Below, one piece after another: positions 24,811 through 33,511 of a stretch of 64,000 bases of DNA. Source of the DNA: an uncultured Collinsella sp. Lineage in GTDB: Bacteria; Actinomycetota; Coriobacteriia; Coriobacteriales; Coriobacteriaceae. Position 1 is the stretch's first letter; each line of letters starts with the position of its first letter. Where the stretch lies: assembly GCA_900541875.1 (NCBI GenBank), contig UQLF01000004.1:50611-114610 (forward strand), written 5' to 3'. Position numbers and translations under genes: made by a program. Under the pieces are notes generated by a model. The model was not told where the DNA came from. It ran no database searches and worked only from the letters and a program-made list of their open reading frames with translations.

Positions 24811-25257
24811 CTACAGCTGCTCGAGCATAGCGGTGCAACCGGCGACTACATCGCGGTAGGTGGCGTCGAAATTGCCGGTGTACCAGGGGTCGGCCACGTC
24901 GCCGGGGCGCTCGGCCCAATCGAGCAAGCGCGTAATCTTGCCGTCGGGGTCGTCGCCAAAGATGCGACGCAGGCCACGTGCGTTCTCGGCATCCATATAG
25001 ACAATGTGATCCCAGTCGCCATACTCCGCGCGACGTACCTGGCGGGCACGGTGCGCAACGACGGGAATCCCGACTTCACGCAGCTTGGCGACCGTGCCAT
25101 GATGCGGTGGGTTGCCGATCTCCTCAGTTGAGGTCGCAGCGGAGTCAATGACAAACTCGCCCGCGCGCCCGGCGCGCCGCACCAGCTCGGTAAACACCGA
25201 CTCAGCCATCGTCGAGCGACAGATGTTCCCATAACAGATAAACAGTACACGTTGCAT
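24811..25257 (-). CDS. Low-molecular-weight protein-tyrosine phosphatase
   Basis: A 148-residue phosphatase. The P-loop near the N-terminus is CYGNICRS (Cys-x5-Arg), and the general-acid loop near the C-terminus is DPWYTGNF. Length is normal. It removes phosphate from tyrosine residues, in bacteria often on capsule or exopolysaccharide kinases, but none is nearby. Start ATG 25257 has AAGGAAACC upstream, giving the standard MQRVLFICYGN opening. It lies 45 bases after an MFS gene on the same strand and is probably co-transcribed with it. Confidence 0.92.
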   Translation of the reverse strand: MQRVLFICYGNICRSTMAESVFTELVRRAGRAGEFVIDSAATSTEEIGNPPHHGTVAKLREVGIPVVAHRARQVRRAEYGDWDHIVYMDAENARGLRRIFGDDPDGKITRLLDWAERPGDVADPWYTGNFDATYRDVVAGCTAMLEQL

Positions 25258-25302
25258 ATGCGGTTTCCTTTCGATCGCCATCATCGAGCTCGAGTATCGC
25301 AT

Positions 25303-26544
25303 CTACGCCTGTGCCATCGCCCTCTTGCGTTCCCAGCGAGCCAACTTAATCGTCACCAGCGTGAGCGCCCAGGCCACAAGCGAGAACGCGGCGCCCACTG
25401 CGCCTACGTATGCAATGCCAACTCCGCTTACCACGGCGCCGCCCACCGCAGTGCCAAACGAGATGCCGACATTAAACGCCATGGGCTCCACCGAGCTTGC
25501 GAGCACCATCGACTTGGGGTGGCGGCTGCGTGCTACATCCATAAAGTGCGTGATGCACGAGACCGAGAACAGGTACATGAGCATCGCCAGGCTAAAGACA
25601 AAGACAAGTGCGAGCGGCATGGCAGCGCCTACGGCAAACAGCCCAAACAATGCCGCCGCCTGCAGCACAAACGTCACAAGCAGCGCCTTCATGCCAAAAC
25701 GCGCATCGATCCATCCGCCCAGGATGTTCGAGATCAGGCAGAACACGCCGTAGGCCATAAGCGTGGTACTGGCTTCGACCGTGCCCATACCTAGCACCTG
25801 CTCCAGATAGGGCGTCACGTAGCCGTAGAACACATAGACCGAGCCCACGCCAAACAAGAAGATAAGCATGCCGGTGATGATGCTCGGCTCTTGCAGCAGA
25901 CCCGCCTGCTCACGAAAGGTGGCGGGCTCATCGGTTTGCCCAGCGCGCGGCATAAACGCCACGAGCGCTCCGCAGATCAAAACGGCAAAGGTAAGCGTGC
26001 CGTACATGGCAACGTGCCAGTCGAGCGTGTCGGCCACAAACTTGCCGATCGAGGTCACGAAGACCATCGCCACGGAAAACGCACCATATACCACCGAGAT
26101 GGCGAGCGAAGTTTGCTGCGGGGACAGAAGCTCAGGGATGTACGTCACGCCCACGGCGAGCAGCGTACCCGAGACGGAGCCCAGGATGATGCGCGAGATA
26201 AACAGCACCTGGAAGTTGGGCGCCAGCGCCATGACCAGATTGCCGAGCACAAAGATAATGCTGTAGCACACGAGCAGCTGGTAGCGGCGAAAACGCCCCG
26301 TGCTGAGCGCGAGCACCGGCGTCGCGATGGCGTAGACAAGTGCGAACACGCTAATAAGTTGGCCTGCGGTGGCAAGCGATACGCCGAGTTCCGTCGCCAG
26401 GTCACTTTCGATGCCGATGACCACGAACTCGGAGCAGCCGAGCGAGAATCCCAACAGCACGAGCAGCGCCAGGCAGAGCTTGGTGCGCGCGGGGGAGAGT
26501 GCGGCGGCGGTTGACTTACTTTTAGGCGTGGTTGCGGCGGTCAA
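25303..26544 (-). CDS. MFS transporter, AraJ/DHA1-like
   Basis: A 12-helix carrier of about 413 residues. The N-terminus LGFSLGCSEFVVIGIESDLATELGVSLATAGQLIS is typical of the AraJ-like sugar-efflux and drug-efflux branch. No ATG fits. TTG 26544 has GGAG eight bases upstream and is my choice; GTG 26553 is the alternative. A frame extending to 27474 is an antisense artefact over the next gene. The tyrosine phosphatase follows 45 bases downstream. Substrate unknown. Confidence 0.82.
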   Translation of the reverse strand: MTAATTPKSKSTAAALSPARTKLCLALLVLLGFSLGCSEFVVIGIESDLATELGVSLATAGQLISVFALVYAIATPVLALSTGRFRRYQLLVCYSIIFVLGNLVMALAPNFQVLFISRIILGSVSGTLLAVGVTYIPELLSPQQTSLAISVVYGAFSVAMVFVTSIGKFVADTLDWHVAMYGTLTFAVLICGALVAFMPRAGQTDEPATFREQAGLLQEPSIITGMLIFLFGVGSVYVFYGYVTPYLEQVLGMGTVEASTTLMAYGVFCLISNILGGWIDARFGMKALLVTFVLQAAALFGLFAVGAAMPLALVFVFSLAMLMYLFSVSCITHFMDVARSRHPKSMVLASSVEPMAFNVGISFGTAVGGAVVSGVGIAYVGAVGAAFSLVAWALTLVTIKLARWERKRAMAQA

Positions 26545-26601
26545 GGTTGTCACTCCAATGTCGCATGAATAAGCGGGATTCAATCCCTGCAACTCTAACA
26601 G

Positions 26602-26634
26602 AATGTGACAAAGGGACAGTCCCTTTGTCGCATT
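26602..26634. repeat. REP-like palindrome, copy 5
   Basis: Arms AATGTGAC and GTCGCATT around AAAGGGACAGTCCCTTT. Here it lies upstream of both flanking divergent genes, unlike most copies, which follow stop codons. Confidence 0.9.
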
Positions 26635-26654
26635 GCGCTGCCAGCCAGTCGCCC

Positions 26655-26719
26655 AAACCGTCACAACATTCGATGAAAATCTCGAAATCGAGGAAAAGCG
26701 TCGAATGTTGTGACGGTTT
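26655..26719. repeat. Perfect 19-base inverted repeat between divergent genes
   Basis: Arms AAACCGTCACAACATTCGA (26655-26673) and the complement (26701-26719), followed by TTTTTG. The shape is that of a terminator, but no gene on the plus strand ends nearby. The loop contains a second small hairpin CTCGAAATCGAG. It is better seen as a palindromic element. Confidence 0.65.
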
Positions 26720-26805
26720 TTGTGTCCGGCGCGGGTGAGCTTCGGTGCCGTCTGGGGGTATAAGGCTGGCAAGTATTTATTTGCGAGGCCTAAGGGGCGC
26801 CCCGT

Positions 26806-27675
26806 ATGGATATCGATAACTTTGAATGGTGGTATAGCGAGGGCGAGGCTCCGGACGAGGAGTGGGACGAGCCCATGCCGCGTGACGTGTCGAGCGACGA
26901 GGATGAGACCGGCAACGACGTCGCCGCCGATTCGGACGCCGCCCTCGACCCCGTCGAGCCCCTGACCTTCGAACAAGCTTGGGCCCAGGCCGAGGCAGAC
27001 GAGGCCAAGGCCGACGCTACGGCCACGCTCGGCGAGCCAGCCGACATGTCGATCTCGCCGGCAAAGACCCCGCAGCCGCGCCACACCATCGATCCCGGCA
27101 GCACGGCATCCTTCAGCATTCTCGACGTGCCCTCGCAGGGTGCCCAGGCGCCCGCGCCCACACGTCGCCCCAATCTGTCTCGCGAGGAAGATGCAGGACG
27201 TCGCTCTCCGCTTGGCCCCATCCTTATCGCCTTCATGGCCGGCGTTATCGCATGCTCGGTAATTGGAAACGTCTGGAGCCATGTCGAGCAGCAGCGAAAA
27301 GACGCCGCCAAGGTCGAGATGTCTGTCGAGCAATCGCTCGGCCGCACGCGCTCGGTACATGTGTCGGTCGAGGTCAAGGACGGCGCGACGTGGGACACCG
27401 CGCGCGGCGACAGCCAAATGCTCATCCATATCGTGGGGCGCACGCTCAAAGGGCAGACGATTGACGAGTATCAATACGTCAATTCCGCTGGTGACGGCAT
27501 CGAACTTAAGCCCGGCGACTACGAGCTCACCGTCGATGAACCGCCCGTCGCCACCGACGGCACGAGCTTCCGCGCCTCAAAGCGCATGGTCCCCGTGAGC
27601 TTTAACTCACAGGCGCCCGATACGGTCGACACCACGCCACAGGGCGGGTTCGACCTTTACGTAGATACCCAGTAG
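26806..27675 (+). CDS. Hypothetical single-pass membrane protein
   Basis: A 289-residue protein I do not recognise. Residues 1-140 are very acidic and low in complexity (many Asp, Glu, Ala), with an aromatic start (DIDNFEWWYSEGE). One transmembrane helix (PLGPILIAFMAGVIACSVIGNVW) lies at about 145-167. The rest, about 120 residues, would be outside and has an immunoglobulin-like strand pattern (YVNSAGDGIELKPGDYELTVDEPP) that recalls Cna-B-type repeats. So topology is N-in, C-out. No good Shine-Dalgarno is seen before ATG 26806 and nearby alternatives are absent. It may be lineage-specific. Confidence 0.75.
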   Translation: MDIDNFEWWYSEGEAPDEEWDEPMPRDVSSDEDETGNDVAADSDAALDPVEPLTFEQAWAQAEADEAKADATATLGEPADMSISPAKTPQPRHTIDPGSTASFSILDVPSQGAQAPAPTRRPNLSREEDAGRRSPLGPILIAFMAGVIACSVIGNVWSHVEQQRKDAAKVEMSVEQSLGRTRSVHVSVEVKDGATWDTARGDSQMLIHIVGRTLKGQTIDEYQYVNSAGDGIELKPGDYELTVDEPPVATDGTSFRASKRMVPVSFNSQAPDTVDTTPQGGFDLYVDTQ

Positions 27676-27788
27676 GCGCTCGCCGCTCATTCCGCTATGG
27701 CTACTCAATAATCGCCTGCCGTCCCGTCTCGCCGCCAAGAGTGGGACAATAGCCCTCGACACTATTGTTTACTTTTGGAGGAAGTAGC

Positions 27789-28682
27789 ATGTCCACCGTC
27801 ACTACCATCAAGCGCGGCGGCCTTACCGCGGCCATCGATTCCATGGGCGCCCAGCTCAAGAGCCTTGCCCTCAACGGCAATGAGTATCTGTGGCAGGGAG
27901 ACCCGGCCTTTTGGGGCAAGCACGCGCCTATCCTGTTCCCCATCGTGGGATCGCTGCGCAACAATACGGCGACGTCTGCGGCCGGCACCTGCGAGATGGC
28001 GCGCCACGGCATCGCACGCATTGTCGAGCACAAGATCGTCGAGGTGTCGGAGGATGGTTCGTCCGTTACCTACGAGCTCACCGACACGCCCGAGTCGCTC
28101 AAGGCGTTCCCGTTCCACTTTAAGCTCAACATGACCTATTCCCTGACTGGCGACGCCACCCTCACGCAGACCTTTGCCGTCACCAACACCGGCGACGTGG
28201 ACCTGCCGTTCTCGGTGGGCGGCCACCCCGCATTTAACGTGCCCGCCCCCGGTGCCGAGGACGAGACGTTCGAGGATTACGAGCTGGCGTTTACCGAGGC
28301 TTGGACCAACGAGGCCCCCATCATCACGCCCGATGGCCTTATGACGTTCGAGGGCAGCTACAAGGCCCCCGATAACTCGGACGTACTGCCCATCACGCAC
28401 CGCAGCTTCGATAACGACGCCATCATGTTCACCGATACCCCGGGCTCCACCCTCACGCTGCGCGGCCGCAAGTCGGGCCACGGCGTCAAGATCGACTTTG
28501 AGGGCTTTAAGTACATCGGCGTGTGGTCTGCCGCCAACGACGCTCCGTTTGTGGCGCTCGAGCCCTGGACCGGTCACACCACCATGGACACCGAGGACGA
28601 CGTCTTTGAGCATAAGGTCAACACCATCACCTTGGCTCCCGGCGAGACGGACAAGCGCAGCTTTAGCGTTACCTTGCTCTAG
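27789..28682 (+). CDS. Aldose 1-epimerase family (LacX-like) protein
   Basis: A 297-residue mutarotase-fold protein. The N-terminal GAQLKSLALNGNEYLWQGDPAFWGKHAPILFPIVG is typical of the LacX-like branch, and the central GGHPAFNVP carries the conserved His. PFVALEPWTG near the C-terminus holds the family's acidic residue. It probably interconverts sugar anomers, although LacX-type members are poorly defined. Start ATG 27789 has GGAGGAAG six bases upstream; a TTG at 27765 is not credible. No sugar genes are adjacent. The composite repeat starts just after the stop. Confidence 0.87.
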   Translation: MSTVTTIKRGGLTAAIDSMGAQLKSLALNGNEYLWQGDPAFWGKHAPILFPIVGSLRNNTATSAAGTCEMARHGIARIVEHKIVEVSEDGSSVTYELTDTPESLKAFPFHFKLNMTYSLTGDATLTQTFAVTNTGDVDLPFSVGGHPAFNVPAPGAEDETFEDYELAFTEAWTNEAPIITPDGLMTFEGSYKAPDNSDVLPITHRSFDNDAIMFTDTPGSTLTLRGRKSGHGVKIDFEGFKYIGVWSAANDAPFVALEPWTGHTTMDTEDDVFEHKVNTITLAPGETDKRSFSVTLL

Positions 28683-28697
28683 AGGTTCCGCCGCTCG

Positions 28698-28832
28698 GTC
28701 GATGCTGCGCGCCGTCCAGAGCGATAATTTGTCATTCAAAAGGCAAGGCATAGACCTTCTGGTCATGCCTTGCCTTTTTCATGCCACTTGTTCGCTCTGG
28801 ACGTCGCTCGCCGGCATTGCCAAAACATCGGC
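28698..28832. repeat. Composite nested palindrome, copy R1 (core inverted)
   Basis: Outer arms GCCGTCCAGAGCGA and its complement near 28796 enclose an inner 37-base hairpin (28740-28776) with arms AAGGCAAGGCAT. The inner hairpin is the exact reverse complement of that in copy R2, while the flanks keep the same direction. This copy lacks the opening TTACGGCG hairpin. Confidence 0.85.
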
Positions 28833-28945
28833 GTCCCCAATGACTACCGTGTGTCTATTAATTTTTCGAGCTTGTGCTGCGCTGCTGGTTGCTGGCGTAT
28901 ATCCTGTTAAGTCGTCAGCATACGATTCAACAGGGAAGGCAGATT

Positions 28946-29872
28946 ATGCATTCTCCCCATCAACGCGACGCGCATCCACAGCCGGTATGCAGCCGTCGCA
29001 TCTTTTTAGGTAGCGCTCTCGCTGCGAGCGCTTCCGTCGTCGCCGGCGCGCTTGCCGGCTGTCAGCGCCCGTCAACGCTCAAGGTGGTTCAGCCCACGAC
29101 GGGCGGCGGTCGCGACGACCTGTCCGATTCCGTGATCGGCAAGGATAAGATCCGCATTGGCATGGAGGCGGCCTACGCCCCGTACAACTGGCAGGTCTCC
29201 GAGGCCAGCGAGTACACCATCCCCATCGACAACGTGCAGGGTGCCTATGCCGATGGCTACGACGTGCAGATCGCCAAGATCGTCTGCAAGGCCCTCGGTG
29301 GCGAGCCCGTTGCCGTCAAGCAGAGTTTCTCGGGCCTTATCGATTCGCTCAACAACGGCCAAATCGACCTCATCATCGCTGGCATGAGCGCCACGCCCGA
29401 GCGCGAGGAGTCCGTCGGCTTTTCCGATCCGTACTTTATTGGCTACTTTGGCCTGTTCGTAAAAGAGGGCTCGCCCTACCAAAATGCGACCAAGCTCAGC
29501 GACTTTAGCGGCGCCACGGTGCTCGGGCAAAAGGACACCATGCTCGATACCGTCATCGACGAGATCCCGGGCGTTGTGCACAAAAACCCGGTCGATTCGG
29601 TCCCCACGGTGTTTTCGAACCTGCTGCAGGGCACCTGCGACGCCGTGACCTACAATACCGAGAACGAGAAGGGCTATATGGCCCAAAACCCGGGTATCGT
29701 GCCGATTCAGTTTGCCGATGGCGAGGGCTTTAAGCAGGAGGTCACGGCAAACGTCGGCTGCCGTAAGGGCTCGGATAAGCTGCTTAAGCTCATCGACAAG
29801 ACACTCAAGGGCATTAGCCAAGAGGAGCGCGACCAAATGTGGGGCGCGTGCCTCGACCGTCAACCGGCATAG
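28946..29872 (+). CDS. Amino-acid ABC transporter substrate-binding lipoprotein
   Basis: A 308-residue family-3 solute-binding protein. The signal carries a twin-arginine motif SRRIFLG and a lipobox ALAGC, so it is probably exported folded by Tat and anchored by lipid. The mature part contains IRIGMEAAYAPYNW, GYDVQIAKIVCKALG, GLIDSLNNGQIDLIIAGMSATPEREESVGFSDPY, the normal polar amino-acid binding pattern. A C-terminal TYNTENEKGYM region closes the cleft. It is first in an operon with a permease and an ATPase. Start ATG 28946 has AGGGAAGGCAG upstream. Ligand is not certain. Confidence 0.92.
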   Translation: MHSPHQRDAHPQPVCSRRIFLGSALAASASVVAGALAGCQRPSTLKVVQPTTGGGRDDLSDSVIGKDKIRIGMEAAYAPYNWQVSEASEYTIPIDNVQGAYADGYDVQIAKIVCKALGGEPVAVKQSFSGLIDSLNNGQIDLIIAGMSATPEREESVGFSDPYFIGYFGLFVKEGSPYQNATKLSDFSGATVLGQKDTMLDTVIDEIPGVVHKNPVDSVPTVFSNLLQGTCDAVTYNTENEKGYMAQNPGIVPIQFADGEGFKQEVTANVGCRKGSDKLLKLIDKTLKGISQEERDQMWGACLDRQPA

Positions 29873-29881
29873 GGAGGCAGC

Positions 29882-31030
29882 ATGAAAGCCATTAATCGTC
29901 TGGCCTCCTTTATCAAGGCCGACCACCGTTATGTGTACCTGGGCACGAGCGTTATCGCGGCGCTCGGCCTGGCGTTTAGCCAGCGCAATCCCACGCCGCT
30001 GAGCTTCTTGGCACCTACGGGCGTCTTCCAGGATTGCCTCTGGGCAATCCTTTGGGCCTGGCTCGTCGCGTCGGCGGCAGCGCTCGTCACCAAGCTTATG
30101 CACTGGAGCGACTATCGCGAGGCGTCGCCGTTCGCATCCGAGCGTTTCCGTCGTGGCGCACGCTTGGGCAGCTACGTCGTGGTCGCCATCGCGGCGATCT
30201 TTTTCGTGGACCGTTGCGTCATGTCATTTATCGACCTGGTGCAGGTGAGCATTGTCTCGGATTCCAACCCCAGCGACTTTTTGCCGAGCCTGGTCTACAT
30301 GACCTACAAGAGCGGCGACTTCTTCATCCGCGGCATCGAGATCACCATTGCGCTCGCGACCTTCGGCACCGTCATCGCATTCTTCCTGGCGCTGCTCTTT
30401 GTGTTCCTGCGTATTCAGACCTTCGACCGCGTGGATAACGACCTGGTGCGCTTCTTTAAGAGCATCGGCCGCGGCTTTACGACCGTCTACTCCACCATCG
30501 TTCGCGGCACGCCTATGATGGTCCAGGGCCTGCTCATCTATTACGCGGGCTTCACCGTTTTGCGCGGCATGGGCCTCGAGACCGCCCAGGCCAACCAGAT
30601 TTGGAGTACCTTCACCGCCGGCCTCGTCACCATCTCGCTCAACTCCACCGCCTACATGATGGAGGTCCTGCGCGGCGGCATCGAGTCCATCGATCCCGGC
30701 CAGGCCGAGGCGGCGCGCTCGCTGGGCCTGTCGCAGTGGCAAGCCATGCGCAAGGTCGTGTTCCCCCAGGGCATTAAAAACGCGATTCCGGCGCTCACCA
30801 ACGAGCTCATCATCAACATCAAGGATTCGTCGGTGCTCTCGGTCATCGGCGTGTTTGACCTCATGTACGCCACCACCACCGTCGCCGGCGTGTACTACCG
30901 CCAGATGGAGGTCTACTGCGTGGCGCTCGTGGTCTACCTGATCCTGACGCTCGTGGCGAGCCGCCTGCTCGAGGCCTTTGGCAAAAAGCTCGGCGCCGAG
31001 GCTCCGGTCACGCTGCCCAGCTCCAACTAG
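29882..31030 (+). CDS. Amino-acid ABC transporter permease
   Basis: A 382-residue HisM/GlnP-type permease. The C-terminal half has the standard domain, starting IEITIALATFGTVIAF, with the ATPase-contact loop EAARSLGLSQWQAMRKVVFPQGIKNAIPA. The first 130 residues add three or so hydrophobic segments not found in the usual 220-residue permeases. It begins nine bases after the binding-protein gene with AGGGAGGC as its binding site. It forms the channel of the importer. Confidence 0.92.
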   Translation: MKAINRLASFIKADHRYVYLGTSVIAALGLAFSQRNPTPLSFLAPTGVFQDCLWAILWAWLVASAAALVTKLMHWSDYREASPFASERFRRGARLGSYVVVAIAAIFFVDRCVMSFIDLVQVSIVSDSNPSDFLPSLVYMTYKSGDFFIRGIEITIALATFGTVIAFFLALLFVFLRIQTFDRVDNDLVRFFKSIGRGFTTVYSTIVRGTPMMVQGLLIYYAGFTVLRGMGLETAQANQIWSTFTAGLVTISLNSTAYMMEVLRGGIESIDPGQAEAARSLGLSQWQAMRKVVFPQGIKNAIPALTNELIINIKDSSVLSVIGVFDLMYATTTVAGVYYRQMEVYCVALVVYLILTLVASRLLEAFGKKLGAEAPVTLPSSN

Positions 31031-31052
31031 GCTCAAGACGAGGAGAATCATC

Positions 31053-31838
31053 ATGGCAGATACCGCCATTACCGGCGTTGCGGCCGCCGCACAGACCAAT
31101 GAGCCGCTCATCCGCGTCGAGGGCCTGCGCAAGAGCTTCGGCTCGCTCGAGGTACTCAAGGGCATCGACCTGTCCGTCAATCCCGGCGAGGTCGTCACCA
31201 TCATCGGCGCCTCGGGTTCGGGCAAGTCGACCTTCCTGCGCTGCCTCAACCTGCTCGAGACCCCGGACGCGGGCCACATCTGGTTCCACGGCCAGGACCT
31301 CACGGCCGAGCGCTGCAACATCAACAAGCTGCGCGAGGACATCGGCATGGTGTTCCAGGGCTTTAACCTGTTCAACAACATGGATGTGCTCGACAACTGC
31401 ACGCTCGCGCCCGTCACGCTCAAAAAGATGAGCAAGGCCGAGGCCGAGAAGGTCGCGATGGAGCATCTGACGAGCGTGGGGCTCGAGAAGTTCGCGCACG
31501 CCGCCGTGGGTCGCCTGTCCGGCGGCCAAAAGCAGCGCGTTGCCATCGCTCGTGCCCTATGCATGAATCCGCAGATCATGCTGTTCGACGAGCCGACCTC
31601 CGCACTCGACCCCGAGATCGTGGGAGAGGTGCTCGAGGTCATGCGCAAGCTCGCTGCCGACGGCATGACCATGGTCGTCGTCACACACGAGATGGCCTTT
31701 GCCCGAACCGTGTCCGACCGCGTGGTCTTTATGGACAAGGGCGTGGTGCTCGAGGACGCCGCGCCGGCCGAGCTCTTCGGCAACCCCAAACACCAGCGCA
31801 CCCGCGAGTTCCTCTCGCGTTATCTCGAGGACAAATAA
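31053..31838 (+). CDS. Amino-acid ABC transporter ATP-binding protein
   Basis: A 261-residue importer ATPase (GlnQ/HisP type). Walker A is GASGSGKST, the Q-loop is FQGFNLF, the signature is LSGGQKQR and Walker B is IMLFDEPTSALDPE. All catalytic residues are present, including the switch His in VVTHEM. An N-terminal tail of about 20 residues precedes the domain. Start ATG 31053 has GAGGAGAATC upstream. It is third in the operon and energises uptake with the two genes before it. Confidence 0.95.
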   Translation: MADTAITGVAAAAQTNEPLIRVEGLRKSFGSLEVLKGIDLSVNPGEVVTIIGASGSGKSTFLRCLNLLETPDAGHIWFHGQDLTAERCNINKLREDIGMVFQGFNLFNNMDVLDNCTLAPVTLKKMSKAEAEKVAMEHLTSVGLEKFAHAAVGRLSGGQKQRVAIARALCMNPQIMLFDEPTSALDPEIVGEVLEVMRKLAADGMTMVVVTHEMAFARTVSDRVVFMDKGVVLEDAAPAELFGNPKHQRTREFLSRYLEDK

Positions 31839-31910
31839 CCGACCGCAAACGCTTACGTGGCAGGGCCGCTCCGGTGGGGCGGCCCTCGTCATCACAATCG
31901 AAAGGATGCC

Positions 31911-33326
31911 ATGGCTGAGGTTTGGCGCTTCTTTGCGCATGAGGATGATTTTGCCGATTTGGACGAAGCCGGCGCGTGCGAGCGCCTGGGCCGTGTGCTG
32001 TCGTTTCCGACCGTCTCGAGCATGGATGCCGAGGCGGTGGATTGGCGGCCGTTCGACGACCTGCGCGCCTATATGCAGCAGGCGTGGCCGCACGTATTTG
32101 CGTCGGGTAAGGCCGAGCTCATCGATCATTCGTTGCTGGTGACGCTTTCCGGCTCCGACCCTGCGCTCAAGCCCGTTGTGCTCATGGGCCACATGGACGT
32201 GGTTCCCGTGGTGCCGGGTACCGAGGCCGACTGGACGCACGCCCCCTTTAGCGGGCACGTGGACGACACCTACATCTGGGGCCGCGGCGCGATCGACATG
32301 AAGGACCAGGTCGCAGGCATTCTCGAGGCTGTCGAGTATGCGCTGGCGCACGGTTGGCAGCACGAGCGCACGCTGCTCCTGGCCTTTGGCCAGGACGAGG
32401 AAACCACGCAGTTCGGTGCGGGTGCCATCGGCCGCGTGCTCGAGGAGCGCGGCATTGAGCTTGAGTACCTGATCGACGAGGGTGACTACCGCATCGTTCC
32501 AGCTGCCGAGTACGGCGCGGGCGAGGGCTGGCTTATGTATGCCGACCTTGCTGAGAAGGGCTACGCCGATATTGTGCTCAAGACGAAGAGTGAGGGCGGG
32601 CATTCGTCCAACCCCTACGGCGGCACATCGCTCGAGGTACTGAGCCGCGCTATCGCCGCAATCTGCGATATCGAGTGGCCGACGCGCGTTACGGACCTGC
32701 TTGCCGTACAGCTCGTCGAGCTGGGGCTCTATACGGCGGATGAGATTGCCACCAACAAGGATGCCATCGTGCGTGCGTGCCTCGCCAGCAAGAAACTCTA
32801 TCCGCTCGTGACCACCACCTGTGCACCGACCCAAATCGAGGGCGGTAGCACCGGTGCTAACGTGATGCCGCAGGATATGTGGGCCAATATCAACTTCCGC
32901 ATGCTCGAAGGCACGAGCGTGGCCGACGTTGTGGCGCGCTGCCGTGAGGCGGTTGCCGGGGCGGACCTTGCCGGTCGTGTCGAAGTGGAGCTGGGCCCCG
33001 GCAGCTCCGAACCCTCGCCGTCCCCGCGCATCGGTGGTCCCGGCCTCGAGGCGGTTCGCTCCATCGCCGCCCGCTATTTCCGTGATCCAAAGGGGACGGA
33101 GGAAAACGGATCATTCGAGCCAGTGGCAATTGTGCCCTCGACCGTGATCGGTGCGACCGACGCTGCCAACTACCAGCGCATTTGCCCTGAGTGCATTCGC
33201 TTCTCGGCCTTTGTGGTTGATGACGACGAGTGTGATCGCGGCGTCCACGGCACCAACGAGCGCATCACCCGCCGCGCCTACCTCCAGGGTGTCCGCTTCC
33301 TCATCGCCCTGCTCCACACGCTCTAG
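31911..33326 (+). CDS. M20-family zinc peptidase
   Basis: A 471-residue metallopeptidase. The zinc ligands and general base are clear: VVLMGHMDVVPV (His, Asp), GRGAIDMKDQ (bridging Asp), FGQDEETTQ (Glu-Glu) and IDEGD. A dimerisation domain sits in the middle, with EGGHSSNPYGGTS. It resembles the carboxypeptidase S/PM20D1 branch, which cleaves dipeptides or N-acyl amino acids. It follows the amino-acid importer by 72 bases on the same strand and may process imported peptides or conjugates. Start ATG 31911 has AAAGGATGCC upstream. The left half of a split REP palindrome begins two bases past the stop. Confidence 0.9.
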   Translation: MAEVWRFFAHEDDFADLDEAGACERLGRVLSFPTVSSMDAEAVDWRPFDDLRAYMQQAWPHVFASGKAELIDHSLLVTLSGSDPALKPVVLMGHMDVVPVVPGTEADWTHAPFSGHVDDTYIWGRGAIDMKDQVAGILEAVEYALAHGWQHERTLLLAFGQDEETTQFGAGAIGRVLEERGIELEYLIDEGDYRIVPAAEYGAGEGWLMYADLAEKGYADIVLKTKSEGGHSSNPYGGTSLEVLSRAIAAICDIEWPTRVTDLLAVQLVELGLYTADEIATNKDAIVRACLASKKLYPLVTTTCAPTQIEGGSTGANVMPQDMWANINFRMLEGTSVADVVARCREAVAGADLAGRVEVELGPGSSEPSPSPRIGGPGLEAVRSIAARYFRDPKGTEENGSFEPVAIVPSTVIGATDAANYQRICPECIRFSAFVVDDDECDRGVHGTNERITRRAYLQGVRFLIALLHTL

Positions 33327-33328
33327 CA

Positions 33329-33345
33329 TGCGACAAAGGGACTGA
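33329..33345. repeat. Left half of a split REP-like palindrome
   Basis: TGCGACAAAGG followed by GACTGA is one arm of the REP family with no partner next to it. The missing arm is at 42384-42401, where GACTGA precedes CCCTTTGTCGCA. Joined, the two make a complete palindrome. Confidence 0.7.
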
Positions 33346-33511
33346 GCCGATTTCATCGGTAATGAGACAAAAACTGTCATAGAATAAGACTAAGATATCT
33401 TAAGAGACATATGCTGGGGTTGGTATTCCTTGAACGACTGCGGACATGTGCCAGACTGCCTCGGCCCCGGGGAGCACCCGGGCAGGTCGCCGTGTGACTG
33501 GGGAGGAAATT

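Noticed and set aside
26655..26719. Ordinary transcription terminator
   Set aside because: The flanking genes diverge, so no known transcript ends here. I list it as a palindromic element.
25303..27474. A 723-residue form of the MFS transporter
   Set aside because: The extra 310 codons run antisense through the promoter region and the 26806 gene. A supported start exists at 26544.
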